Position numbers and translations under genes: made by a program. Shown piece by piece: positions 1 to 8,638 of a stretch of 64,000 nucleotides of DNA; position 1 is the stretch's first letter; the number at the start of each line of letters is the position of its first letter. Origin of the DNA: Deltaproteobacteria bacterium (GTDB taxonomy: Bacteria > Desulfobacterota > Binatia > Binatales > Binataceae); contig JAKBMB010000006.1 in NCBI GenBank assembly GCA_021831785.1, forward strand, positions 124,001-188,000, given 5' to 3'. The notes below the pieces were generated by a model. The model saw only the letters and a list, made by a program, of their open reading frames with translations. It searched no databases and had not been told where the DNA came from.

Positions 1-926
1 CCGAGGTACTCGAGGATTTCCTGATTGAAGATCGCGCGCGGATGATCGCCGTCAACCACCGCGCCGATTCCCAGTTCCGCCTGGCCCGGAGCTCCAAGCT
101 TTCGCACCACGATTACGTCGAGGGGGGCGCCTAATGCGTCGGCAACCTCTTTGGCGACAGGTAAACCACCGCGCGGGATGCCCAGCACGACCACGTTGGC
201 GCCGGCGTAAGACATCAGGCGCCGCGCCAGCATCCGGCCGGCCGCCTCGCGACTTGGAAACGCCGTGGACGCTTGTGTGATAGGGTCGGTGGTCTCCCGC
301 GCTTTTAGGTGGCGATTGAACCAGTTGGCGGCGAGCTCGGCCACTTGCTCCAATGTGCCCGGTTCTTCGAACAGATGCGTTGCTCCGGGCACGATGCTGA
401 GCGACTTCTCGCAGCGCAAAACGCGGTAAGCCTTCTCGTTGAGCTCGATCACGCCGTAATCATTGCCGCCGACGATAAGCAGAGTAGGCGCTTTCACATC
501 GGAAAGATGACGGAATGCGAGGTCCGGCCGGCCCCCGCGTGACACGACGGCGCGAATCGTCTGATCCTGTGCTGCGGCAACCAGCGCCGCGGCGGCTCCG
601 GTGCTGGCACCGAAATATCCTAGCGGACGATCCTTGGTTTCGCTTCCGCCTCTCAACCAGCGCGTCGCATCAGCCAAGCGATGCGCGAGGAAGTCGATGT
701 CAAACACATTGTCGCGGTCCGCAGCCTCGTCTTCTGTCAGGAGATCGAACAGCAGCGTACCGATACCGGCATTGCGCAACGCCTCGGCCACGAACTGATT
801 GCGCGGACTCAGCCGGCTACTGCCGCTGCCATGGGCGAACACGGCCACTCCCGCGGCATCTTTGGGAATGACCAACTCGCCTTCCAGCAGCACGGAGTCC
901 GAAGGTATAAAGACGTATTTTTTCAT
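1..926 (-). CDS. alpha/beta hydrolase-phosphoribosyltransferase fusion, C-terminus missing
   Basis: Reading from an ATG at 926 toward the left edge gives 308 residues with no stop, so the C-terminus lies outside the window. Residues about 1-215 look like a dienelactone-hydrolase-type alpha/beta hydrolase: an oxyanion-region HGSGSS near 32-37, a nucleophile elbow GASTG with Ser108, and a late GATHLF that can supply the catalytic His. From about 225 a second domain begins, with GIPRGGLPVAKEVADALG and VIVVRKLG, the start of a phosphoribosyltransferase fold. Such fusions are known in bacteria but have no agreed substrate. The start has a clean MKKYVFIP. It is divergent from the decayed genes to its right. 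Confidence 0.8.
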   Translation of the reverse strand, partial: MKKYVFIPSDSVLLEGELVIPKDAAGVAVFAHGSGSSRLSPRNQFVAEALRNAGIGTLLFDLLTEDEAADRDNVFDIDFLAHRLADATRWLRGGSETKDRPLGYFGASTGAAAALVAAAQDQTIRAVVSRGGRPDLAFRHLSDVKAPTLLIVGGNDYGVIELNEKAYRVLRCEKSLSIVPGATHLFEEPGTLEQVAELAANWFNRHLKARETTDPITQASTAFPSREAAGRMLARRLMSYAGANVVVLGIPRGGLPVAKEVADALGAPLDVIVVRKLGAPGQAELGIGAVVDGDHPRAIFNQEILEYL

Positions 927-1437
927 AGAATTTCGGCTACCTACTCAAGTTTCAGGTAAGCATCAGATGTGCCAGCCGTTCGAACCGAGCGCCGCCGGAG
1001 ATCCTGAACCGGTTGGAGCTCGCTGACGAAGTGTAGTCGACGCGATGACGGAAGACGGATGCAAAAGGCGCGGCGAGAAATCGACAGCGATCGCGCAGCG
1101 AACGGTGCGGCTCCGGCTTCGCGCGATTGCCAAGGACACTGATCCGGCGTTGTGGCGATTTTCACCGTACCGATATGCCTTGGGCGAAGCACGCCTTGGT
1201 GTTTCCGGTGCTATGGCGGATAACCGGCGCAACACGGCTGAGCTTAATTGCGCGCGACCGGGTGGGGGTTACGTTCACCAGCCGAGCGTCGAATCCAGCA
1301 AAAGGCTGCCGCCGTTAGACGCGATTTCTGAACAAGTGGCGCGGTTGGAACCATCGACCGTGGAGTTCGCGCGACCGCGGCGATCGTATAGCCGTTGCGT
1401 TGGTTCTTCGCTCAGGTTGCGCGGCGCCACAAGGAAC
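927..1437. other. no convincing gene
   Basis: About 510 bases upstream of the hydrolase fusion. Frames open on both strands here have arginine-rich, low-complexity translations that match no family I know. I see no tRNA, repeat or clear promoter. It may be decayed coding sequence, since the next 550 bases hold two broken genes. Confidence 0.5.
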
Positions 1438-1573
1438 ATGGCAAAATTAAAAGAGACCCGGCGACTATTACGTCTGCGGCCAGGGTGGCTATACGATGGC
1501 CAACTTGGCCGCCGGCAAGCGCCTTGGCGCCAAGTACGAAGAAGTTAAGCAGTGCGAGCGACGCGGGTACTGA
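1438..1573 (+). pseudogene. decayed small cysteine-containing ORF
   Basis: An ATG at 1438 preceded by AAGGA reads MAKLKE. A different frame then continues PGDYYVCGQGGYTMANLAAG and ends in EEVKQCERRGY before a stop at 1571-1573. Removing one base near 1456 would join both parts into a protein of about 44 residues with two cysteines. The two halves read like natural protein and the intervening frame does not, so I call it frameshifted. I do not recognise the family. Confidence 0.35.
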
Positions 1574-1579
1574 AGCTCG

Positions 1580-1984
1580 GTGGGGGTCGCGCTTGCTGGG
1601 TTCCTCGCCGTCGTGCAAACGTTTCGCATCGATAGGAGTAATCCGCCTGCTGAAGCGGACGTGAACGCGCCGGCTCCGGTCAGGAAAGTGATGAAACGCT
1701 CGGGCTATGGGGGCCATTCCGACGAAACGCTCTGGCTCCGGCATTGCGACGTCGCGCCGGCGTCGTGGATGGTGGCCCATGAGCTTCGTCAGGTGCGGGC
1801 CAACTGAACTTGCCGGCCCCGGGGCAACTACAACCCGCCACAGCGGCTGAAGAAGCTCAAGGAAATTGATGAGGAGGTCGGCGACAGTGACATGCCGCCC
1901 TTATACTACGTCTATCCGATGCACATAGATGCTCGGCTGTCAGATGCGGCTCGTCAAGCGCTCAATGAGCGGACCGCATCGTAG
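1580..1984 (+). pseudogene. haem-binding domain protein (PF14376-like), broken
   Basis: The first part reads as an N-terminal hydrophobic segment, then DRSNPPAEADVNAPAPVRKV and VAPASWMVAHE, the layout of small periplasmic proteins of the Haem_bd family. A stop interrupts at 1805-1807. The family's C-terminal part then follows (NYNPPQRLKKLKEIDEEV, DMPPLYYVYPMHIDARLSD) to a stop at 1982-1984. Family members carry a CYDCHSNE-type haem motif. Here the equivalent is GYGGHSDE, so both haem-attaching cysteines are gone. Broken frame plus lost ligands indicate a pseudogene. Confidence 0.65.
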
Positions 1985-2165
1985 TCAGAGCCCCGCAAAC
2001 AAGCTGCGGCGCAATACACCTCGCGGTAAAAGAACACGGCAGCATCGGAGGCGGATGTCCGCGACAACAGTGAATCTTTTGAAGGCAGCGGTGCGATGAA
2101 CGTGGGCTTGCGCAGTTCCTCGACGGCCTTGATTTGGCCAGGTGGCCCGCCTTAACCTGTCTTTG

Positions 2166-3179
2166 CTACTTTGTCGCGAAGATGAGGGGTGAAGGCGCGG
2201 GCGCGCGGAGGGTTGCAACCTTCTTGAAACCCGCCTCGGCAAGCCAGCGGCGGTATTCGGCCATCGTGAATACGTCGCCGCTCTCCGTATGTAGGAGCAT
2301 GTTGAGGCTGAACAGCAGCGGCATCGCAGGACCGGTGCGGTTATCAGTTGGAATAAGATCGGCAATGAGCAGCACCCCCCTTTCGTCCAGCGCGGAAAAG
2401 GCCTTGGCGATGAGCTGCTTGCCCCATTGCTCACCCTCGGAGTGGATGATGTGGCCGAGAATCACCAGGTCGTAGGAGGTCTGCGGGAATTCAGTCGCGC
2501 GCAGGTTACCCTCCAAATAGCCGAAGCGGTCGGCAACGCCAAAGCGTTGCGCGTACGAGCGCGCAATTGCGATCACCTCGGGAAAGTCCAGCACCGTAAC
2601 GCGCGCGGAGGGAAGCGCTTTGGCGAAAGCGATCGACCAGGCAGCCGAGCCCGCCGCTACGTCGAGGATGCGCCCGATCCGCCGGAGCGCGGCCTTGGGC
2701 AACGTGGACACCGCGGCGCTGGCGGCGGCGAAGCTCCATGGGAAGATGTGTCGAACCAAGGTCGGGAAGAACTCGCGCGCGCGGCTTTCATCGTCGACCT
2801 TAATCAGCGATCTGCCGCTCTTTATCACTTCCCCAAGCCGCCACCAGTCATCAGACATGCGCCGAGCGAACTGGGCGATTCCCTCGACATAGAACTCCCC
2901 ACCCGGCACCAGGTAGCGCTCGGCGACGGGCTCAAGCTCGTACTCTACGGCGCCCTTTTTGAGATAGCCCATGCCCACTAGCGCATCGAGCAGCCGCCGC
3001 AACGCAGGCTCTGAAACGCCAAGCGAAGCGGCGATCTGTTCGCACGCGCCACGACCCTCAGCGAACTGCCGAAACAGGCCGAGTTCGACCGCCGCCACCA
3101 ACGTCGGGGCACGCCAGGCAGCCCAGAGGTCTTCCATGATTTGGGTGGGTGGAGGCGAATCCATGTTCTTATGCGGCAT
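2166..3179 (-). CDS. O-methyltransferase, SAM-dependent, with dimerisation domain
   Basis: A 337-residue protein of the caffeate/acetylserotonin O-methyltransferase type. Residues about 10-95 form a winged-helix dimerisation region (WAAWRAPTLVAAVELGLF, LGVSEPALRRLLDALVGMGYL). The SAM-binding motif I is RILDVAAGSAAWSIAFAKALP near 170, followed by VTVLDFPEV. The substrate is unknown. The start at 3179 (MPHKNM) was chosen because the family homology begins just after it; upstream codons in frame overlap the preceding cytochrome gene and look unnatural. An ATG at 3164 is an alternative. It lies 11 bases after the cytochrome c stop, probably one transcript. Confidence 0.75.
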   Translation of the reverse strand: MPHKNMDSPPPTQIMEDLWAAWRAPTLVAAVELGLFRQFAEGRGACEQIAASLGVSEPALRRLLDALVGMGYLKKGAVEYELEPVAERYLVPGGEFYVEGIAQFARRMSDDWWRLGEVIKSGRSLIKVDDESRAREFFPTLVRHIFPWSFAAASAAVSTLPKAALRRIGRILDVAAGSAAWSIAFAKALPSARVTVLDFPEVIAIARSYAQRFGVADRFGYLEGNLRATEFPQTSYDLVILGHIIHSEGEQWGKQLIAKAFSALDERGVLLIADLIPTDNRTGPAMPLLFSLNMLLHTESGDVFTMAEYRRWLAEAGFKKVATLRAPAPSPLIFATK

Positions 3180-3190
3180 AGCAGTCAATG

Positions 3191-3646
3191 CTATTCTGCG
3201 GCCCCGTTGGCTGGAGCAGCGCACGGCTCCGATGAAGCGGGCCTCAGAGACCGCAGATACGCTACCACGGCGTCGGCATCGTCGCGAGACAGTCGGTAGC
3301 GCGGCATCGGAGGTTTGGCATATGTACCGCTTGGCATAAGGCCGGTTTCGAGAAACCTGACGGCCTGTGCTTTCGTCCAGAAATGCATTCCTGCTATCGC
3401 AGGTGCGCATTGGGCAAAGCCTGCGCGGTCACTCGGACCGAAGCGCAGAGTCGCACCTTGGAGCGGGCGCGCCTGGTCGGGTTCGCCCCCCGAGCTGCGC
3501 GGAGTATGGCAATCGCCACACATCGCCACGCGCTCGACAAGGTACTCGCCACGCGCCAGCAGTTCCTTATCCGTCTGGTGTGCGCTCGCGCAAACTGCCG
3601 CGGATAACCACGCGCTTACGGCGAACATCGCCACTGTCTCCTTCAA
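3191..3646 (-). CDS. small c-type cytochrome, periplasmic
   Basis: A 151-residue protein with an N-terminal signal peptide (hydrophobic residues 6-20, ASA-H cleavage region) and one haem-attachment motif CGDCH (Cys43, Cys46, His47). A likely Met ligand lies in PPMPRYRLS, followed by the class I C-terminal helix DADAVVAYLRSL. It resembles the cytochrome c subunits that sit with alcohol or aldehyde dehydrogenases, but no dehydrogenase is next to it. The only partner is the methyltransferase downstream. The redox partner cannot be read from the sequence. Confidence 0.75.
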   Translation of the reverse strand: MKETVAMFAVSAWLSAAVCASAHQTDKELLARGEYLVERVAMCGDCHTPRSSGGEPDQARPLQGATLRFGPSDRAGFAQCAPAIAGMHFWTKAQAVRFLETGLMPSGTYAKPPMPRYRLSRDDADAVVAYLRSLRPASSEPCAAPANGAAE

Positions 3647-4090
3647 AATTATCCGACCTTGTTGACCCGCTCTCTCAATCTACCACTGGAGACCGCCTTT
3701 GCTGTTGCGAGCGCGCGTTGCGCGAGCCGCATATTAGGTAGCGGCAGCATCCGTGCGAAGACAATACGTTAGCGTGTTGTACGCAATGTCTTCTAGCGGA
3801 CCCTGGAAAGCTGTTTGACGCCGGTCGTGAATCACCTGAAACTTTAAGTGGAAATTTCCATTTTGGTCACTGGGACCAAAGCGAGCATAGCACAGACCTC
3901 CCGTCATACAAGGTTTGAGAGCAGGCTTGGAGCCGATTCTCCGGTTGGGAAACCCCGACTGCTCCCGCGATGGCCGGTCCCGCCCCGCCACCTCCAGGCG
4001 CGGGCGCTTTTCGGCTGATTTCCGAACACACACACCTTTCCATCTCCCCTGTCTCTTGTCGTTAGATCGGACGGCCGCCAGCGCCTTTGG
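3647..4090. other. gene-free stretch between the cytochrome and the IS remnant
   Basis: No coding sequence I can defend. It is less GC-rich than its surroundings and holds two adjacent dyads at 3849-3880, listed separately. The left part may carry the promoter of the minus-strand cytochrome gene, and the right part should contain the left end of the IS1380 element. I could not identify its terminal inverted repeat. Confidence 0.5.
3849..3880. promoter_or_regulatory. two adjacent dyads, possible operator
   Basis: Positions 3849-3860 are a perfect 12-base palindrome (TGGAAATTTCCA). Two bases later, TTTGGTC at 3862-3868 is repeated inverted as GACCAAA at 3874-3880 with a five-base spacer. They lie about 200 bases upstream of the minus-strand cytochrome c start. 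Side-by-side dyads of this kind can bind dimeric regulators, but no regulator gene is near, so the role is a guess. Confidence 0.3.
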
Positions 4091-5175
4091 CTATCCCGCC
4101 GGCACCGGCAAGGCCGCGATCTTCTCCAGCATGTGGGCGAACAGCCGCCGCGTCAGGTGGCTTTCCGCCAACAGCAACCCCTAGTAGCGGGCATGCTTGA
4201 GCAGACGACTGCCGGTCTTTATCAGTCGCTGCTGCAAGCTGGTCAGCGACCAGGTCGCGGCCCGCGTCGGCAGCGCCAGCCGCCCGTCGCGCCCGCTTTC
4301 AGCTCGCCGCCTGATAAAGAAAGCTGTGGTAGCGCACCACCGGCTTGTAGCTCGGCTTTCCCATTAGCCGGGTCAGCAATTTCCTGATGTTGCGCTCCAG
4401 GTTATCATTGGCAATAAGGCGGATGGCGTACCTCACCTCCCGTTCTTCCAGCGCGTCGTATAGCTCCGGCTTGGCAAACGCCGCGTCGTCCCCGGAAGGC
4501 CACCTCGATGCCCAGCGCTTTAAGCTGCTCGGTGTCGGCCGGCAGCAGCTCATTGCAGCCCTCGGCGCTGTGGACGTTGCCGGGCCGCAGCTTGGCGGCC
4601 AGGCAATCGCCCTCGCGGTTGAACGGCAGCAGCGGATGACAGCAGGTGGACTCGAAGGGCCCGTTGTAGGCGCTCTGCTCTTGCGCGCCGTAAACCGGCA
4701 TCTCGGTTGAGTCCATGTCCAGCGCCACCCGTCGAGGTGAAGCGATAGCCTCCGCTCCGGCGAGCAACTCCTGATTGAGCGCAGCCAGACCGGCAAGGTT
4801 TTCTGCTTGCGCCAGCACTTCCGTCTCGAACGACCGCAAGCGCGAAGTCAACGCTGCTCCGCGCTCCCAAATCTTCCTGGCACTGATGCGCCGGAAGGCC
4901 GGGTTTTGGGACAGCCGTTCAGCGTCGTTGACGTCCTCATAGCCCGTCAGCCGGCTGTATACCGACTGCCGCACGAGGTCGATTAGAGGCAACTGGGCGT
5001 TCTTTCTCCGCCCGTCCGCGAGCTGCCGTTCGATCAGCTCGCCGAAGCCCAACCGCTCATCCAATTCCCGCGCCAGCAGCAAGCCGCCGTCGCAAGTGAC
5101 CTGCGCGCCCTGGAACTCGACCCGCAGGGAGCGGTTGAACGAAAGCTGAAAAAGCCGCTTTCGCTTCTCACTCAC
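4091..5175 (-). mobile_element. IS1380-type transposase, frameshifted and internally deleted
   Basis: From the ATG at 5175 the frame reads a typical IS1380 N-terminus (FQGAQVTCDGGLLLARELDE, LPLIDLVRQSVYSRLTGYED, ALDMDSTEMPVYGAQEQSAY). Near 4490 it shifts frame and continues as DDAAFAKPELYDALEEREVR to YHSFLYQAAS and a stop. About 80 residues of the family's middle are then absent. The C-terminal end reappears in a third frame (WSLTSLQQRLIKTGSRLLKH, LFAHMLEKIAALPVPAG) with a stop at 4091-4093. The transposase is inactive. Terminal inverted repeats were not identified. Confidence 0.8.
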
Positions 5176-5605
5176 CGCCCGTCATCCTCCGCGCCACCCC
5201 AATCGCATCCAAACCCGCATCTGTCAGGGCGTTTCGCGCATTTTATCAAATTGGTAGTTCACTGGGAAAACGGAAATCCAGGTTAACGGCAAAAAGAGGC
5301 TTATCCCAGCCCCAGGCGACGAGAGCACGCAGCCCTCAGCAAGCGTGACCGAGACGCCCGGCGCCCCAGATTCCGGCCGCCTTGGTCTGTAATTCTCATT
5401 TACCAACGGCGCAAAAAACGGACGATTGGCGCCAAAAGGTACAACCGCTGCGTATCCAAATCGCACACTCAATCGTCTTCAAACATAACTGTCAATCGGC
5501 CGTTTTCCTCAGAGAGAGCACCTTTGGCGCGTGTTACCAAGGCTGAACCGCTTGATCCACTTTTGGATATGTCTCTTTTGGACGTGTTGCTTAGCACCTA
5601 TCAGT
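5176..5605. other. intergenic stretch, no gene seen
   Basis: About 430 bases between the transposase remnant and the padB promoter. The first part probably includes the right end of the IS element. No frame gives a recognisable protein. The last 150 bases are comparatively AT-rich and lead into the -24/-12 element at 5606. Confidence 0.45.
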
Positions 5606-5620
5606 TGGCACGTTTATCGC
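5606..5620 (+). promoter_or_regulatory. sigma-54-like -24/-12 promoter of the pad operon
   Basis: TGGCACGTTTATCGC matches the sigma-54 consensus TGGCAC-N5-TTGC with one mismatch (TCGC). The spacing between the -24 GG and the -12 GC is exactly right. The predicted transcript start is near 5632, about 35 bases before the ATG at 5667. An inverted repeat (ACGGCG / CGCCGT, 5636-5652) lies in the leader. The identical 15-mer recurs at 15127 before the benzoyl-CoA reductase operon. No enhancer site was identified. Confidence 0.55.
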
Positions 5621-5666
5621 TTGCGAACGGGATAAACGGCGTTGCGCGCCGTAGAGGCTATTTCAA

Positions 5667-8459
5667 ATGACGAGTGCCAAGGCGAACCGGGCTAAGACCG
5701 TTTCCACTTACTGCTATAATTGCGTTGCGGGCCCTGATTTGCTCACGGTGAAGGTTGTTGACGGGATAGCACGGGAAATCGAACCTAACTACGAAGCTCT
5801 GCGCATCGAGCCGGTATGTGCCAAGCCGTGCGTCAAGGCGTACGGCCTCATCCAGAAGCTCTATAACCCGCACCGCATCACGATGCCGATGAAGCGGACC
5901 AATCCGCGCAAGGGCATCAATGAAAGCCCCGGTTTTATTCCGATATCATGGGATGAAGCGCTCGACACGATCGCGGCGCGGCTCAAGGAAATCAGGAGCC
6001 GCGGCGTGGTTGACGAGAGCGGGCTTCCGCGCGTGGCCGTGAGCTTCGGCAATGGCGGCACGCCGGCCTTTTACATGGGAAGTTTTCCGGCTTTCCTGTC
6101 CGCGTGGGGGCCGCTGGACTTCAGTTTCGGCTCGGGGCAGGGGGTAAAGTGCGTCCACTCCGAGCATCTTTACGGCGAGTACTGGCATCGCGCCTTCACG
6201 GTGACGGCCGACACTCCGCTGGTCAACTATGTCCTGTCCTTCGGCGGCAACCATGAAGTGACCGGAGGGGCGGCCGCCGTTCAGCGCCACGCCGACGCGC
6301 GCGCCCGCGGCGTCAAGCGCGTGCAGATCGAGCCGCATCTGTCGGTAACCGGCGCATGCTCGGCCCGCTGGATCCCGATCAAGCCCAAGACCGACGCTGC
6401 CTTCATGCTCGCGCTGCTGCACGTGATGGTGCATGAGAATCCGCGCGAGCGCCTCGACGTCCCGTTCTTGCGCGACCGCACCGCGTCTCCCTACCTGATC
6501 GGGCCCAACGGCTTTCTGCTGCGCGACCCCGTGAGCAGGAAGCCGCTGATGTGGGACGAGGCGGCGAGGCGCGCCGTGCTGTTTGACGCCCCGGGCGTCA
6601 AACCCGCCTTGGAAGGGACCTTCAGGGTAGCGCACGCGATCGAGGTCGGCGCCGACAATGAGCTTTTCGAACATCACGACGTTGACGGCGCGACCGAATT
6701 CCAGAAGCTGGTCGACCACCTGCGCCCTTACAGCCCGCAATGGGCCGAGAAGGTGTGCGAGGTGCCCGCCGCCGCCATCCGCGAAGTGGCCAACGAGTAT
6801 CTCGACGAGTCCCGCGTTGGCCGGACCATCGAAATTAACGGCGTAACGCTCCCGTTCCGGCCGGTGGCGGTGGTCCTCGGCAAGACCGTGAACAACGGGT
6901 GGGGCGGGTACGAATCCGTCTGGGGACGCACGATGCTGGCGCTTTTGGTCGGCGCGCTCGAGGTCCCGGGCGGCACGCTGGGCACCACCGTGCGCTTGAA
7001 CCGGCCGCAGGACAACCGTCTCAAGAGCGTCAAGCCGGGGCCCGACGGGTTCATGCTCAACGTGCTGAACCCGACCGATCGCGAGAACTGGGTTTCCAAG
7101 CCGACCGGCCGCAACGCCCATCGCTCGCTGGTGCCGCTGGTCGGCAACGGCGGATGGAGTCAAGCGCTCGGACCCAGCCATCTCGCATGGCTGTTCCAGA
7201 ACGATGCGCCCAAGGAATGGCCCAAGCCCACGCTGCCCGAGCTGTGGTTCGTCTATCGCACCAACCCCGCGATCTCGTTCTGGGACTCGAAACACCTGTC
7301 GGAGACAATGAGCCGGATGCCGTTCGTGGTCTGCTTCGCATACACGCGCGACGAGACCAACCACATGGCCGACATCCTGCTTCCGGACGCGACCGACCTC
7401 GAGGCGCTTCAGCTTATCCGGTTCGGCGGAACCAAGTTCATCGAGCACTTTGCCGAGCACGAAGGCATGGTGCTGCGCCAGCCCGCGGTAGCGCCGCGCG
7501 GCGAGTCGCGCGACATGAGCTGGATCGCGACCGAGCTTGCCCGACGCGCCGGCCTGCTCGAAGCTTACGTCGGCGGAATCAACAAGGGCGCCGGGATGCC
7601 GGCCCCGCTCGCGGGCAAGACTTACGACTTTTCCCTTGATCCCGGAAAAGAGCCCACGGTCGAGCAGATCTGGGACGCGGCGTGCAAAGCCGCAACCGCC
7701 GTCCTCACCGATGGCAAGGAGATTAAGGACCTTGCCTGGTTCAAGGAACACGGCTTCTACATGAAGCCCTTCAAGCGCGTGGATTGGTACCTATACCCCA
7801 CCGTGGTGGCGCAGGGCCTGCGCTTCGAGCTCCCCTACCAGGAGCGGCTGATGCGCGCGGGGCTCGAGCTGGGGCGCCGGCTGCACGAGAGCGGCATCAA
7901 ATGGTGGGACGAGCAGCTCAAGGAGTACATGGCACTGCCCGCGTGGCATGACCTGCCGGGACACTGGGAGAAAGCGCTAATCCGTTCCGGGGCGAATCCG
8001 CAGGAATACCCGTTCTGGCTCATCACCACCAAGAGCATGCAGTACACTGCCGGCAACAACGCCGGAATCCAGCTCATGCACGAAGTTTCGCAGAACGTGC
8101 GCGGGCACGGCGGACTGGTGCTGAACGCCGCAACCGCGCGGTCGTTGGGAATCGAGCACGACGATTGGGTTGAGATCAGCTCGCCCGATGCCTCCACCCG
8201 CGGCCGCGCCATCCTGGTCCAGGGCATTCGGCCCGACACGATGCTCATCGTTGGCCAGTTCGATCACTGGGTTACTCCCTACGCCAAAGACCTCCACGCG
8301 CCGAGCCTCAATACGGTCGCCCCGATACTGCTTGAGTTGACCGACGCCACCGGCTCGGGCGCCGACCTGGTGCGGGTAAAGGTGCGAAAGCTCCCCAACG
8401 CGGCGAACGCCGGCGCGCCCAAGCATAGCGGCGACGGCCGTGCGCCCGCGACGGCCTAG
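5667..8459 (+). CDS. padB: molybdenum oxidoreductase catalytic subunit, probable phenylacetyl-CoA:acceptor oxidoreductase
   Basis: A 930-residue member of the DMSO reductase (molybdo-bis-PGD) superfamily. The N-terminus carries an Fe-S region (Cys16, Cys19, Cys51, Cys55 with CVKAYG), then the family layout NPHRITMPMKR, ISWDEALDTIAARL, a pterin-binding middle (LPELWFVYRTNPAISF, DETNHMADILLPDATDLEAL) and a C-terminal domain (VSQNVRGHGGLVLNAATARS). With the ferredoxin and membrane-anchor genes downstream it has the padBCD order. In betaproteobacteria that enzyme oxidises phenylacetyl-CoA to phenylglyoxylate, passing electrons to quinone. The pathway context (iorAB next, benzoyl-CoA reductase downstream) supports this. 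Substrate assignment is inference; another Mo enzyme of the family remains possible. No twin-arginine signal is seen, so it is probably cytoplasmic. Confidence 0.7.
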   Translation: MTSAKANRAKTVSTYCYNCVAGPDLLTVKVVDGIAREIEPNYEALRIEPVCAKPCVKAYGLIQKLYNPHRITMPMKRTNPRKGINESPGFIPISWDEALDTIAARLKEIRSRGVVDESGLPRVAVSFGNGGTPAFYMGSFPAFLSAWGPLDFSFGSGQGVKCVHSEHLYGEYWHRAFTVTADTPLVNYVLSFGGNHEVTGGAAAVQRHADARARGVKRVQIEPHLSVTGACSARWIPIKPKTDAAFMLALLHVMVHENPRERLDVPFLRDRTASPYLIGPNGFLLRDPVSRKPLMWDEAARRAVLFDAPGVKPALEGTFRVAHAIEVGADNELFEHHDVDGATEFQKLVDHLRPYSPQWAEKVCEVPAAAIREVANEYLDESRVGRTIEINGVTLPFRPVAVVLGKTVNNGWGGYESVWGRTMLALLVGALEVPGGTLGTTVRLNRPQDNRLKSVKPGPDGFMLNVLNPTDRENWVSKPTGRNAHRSLVPLVGNGGWSQALGPSHLAWLFQNDAPKEWPKPTLPELWFVYRTNPAISFWDSKHLSETMSRMPFVVCFAYTRDETNHMADILLPDATDLEALQLIRFGGTKFIEHFAEHEGMVLRQPAVAPRGESRDMSWIATELARRAGLLEAYVGGINKGAGMPAPLAGKTYDFSLDPGKEPTVEQIWDAACKAATAVLTDGKEIKDLAWFKEHGFYMKPFKRVDWYLYPTVVAQGLRFELPYQERLMRAGLELGRRLHESGIKWWDEQLKEYMALPAWHDLPGHWEKALIRSGANPQEYPFWLITTKSMQYTAGNNAGIQLMHEVSQNVRGHGGLVLNAATARSLGIEHDDWVEISSPDASTRGRAILVQGIRPDTMLIVGQFDHWVTPYAKDLHAPSLNTVAPILLELTDATGSGADLVRVKVRKLPNAANAGAPKHSGDGRAPATA

Positions 8460-8509
8460 ACGCCCGCCCGACAATGGGTGCGGGCCGCGAGCGGACACCG
8501 AGGGTTGAG

Positions 8510-8638
8510 ATGAAAACCAGTCTTGCGCCAGATGCCGGCGCAGGCACGCGACAAAGCGCAAGGCCAGGATCGAGCCTCCGCGCGCGCCTGCCGGGGCCGG
8601 TCATCAAAGCGGCCCGGACCCGTGGAGGTAAGCGATGA
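8510..8638 (+). CDS. possible 42-residue ORF between padB and padC
   Basis: The ATG at 8510 follows GAGGGTTGAG, a plausible ribosome site, and the frame ends in a TGA overlapping the next gene's ATG (ATGA). The product would be basic, rich in Arg, Ala and Gly, with no recognisable domain. The layout suits translational coupling, but a random open frame is as likely in DNA this GC-rich. Confidence 0.2.
   Translation: MKTSLAPDAGAGTRQSARPGSSLRARLPGPVIKAARTRGGKR

Noticed and set aside
1045-1548. A 167-codon plus-strand frame
   Set aside because: No ribosome site, biased composition, and it runs across a more natural-looking small ORF in another frame.
3180-3410. A 77-residue N-terminal extension of the methyltransferase
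   Set aside because: It overlaps the cytochrome c coding sequence and reads as Arg-rich noise; family homology begins after the ATG at 3179.
5946-7751. A 601-codon open frame antisense to padB
   Set aside because: It mirrors the high GC third positions of padB; its translation is rich in Arg, Gly and His without any domain, whereas padB matches a known family along its whole length.
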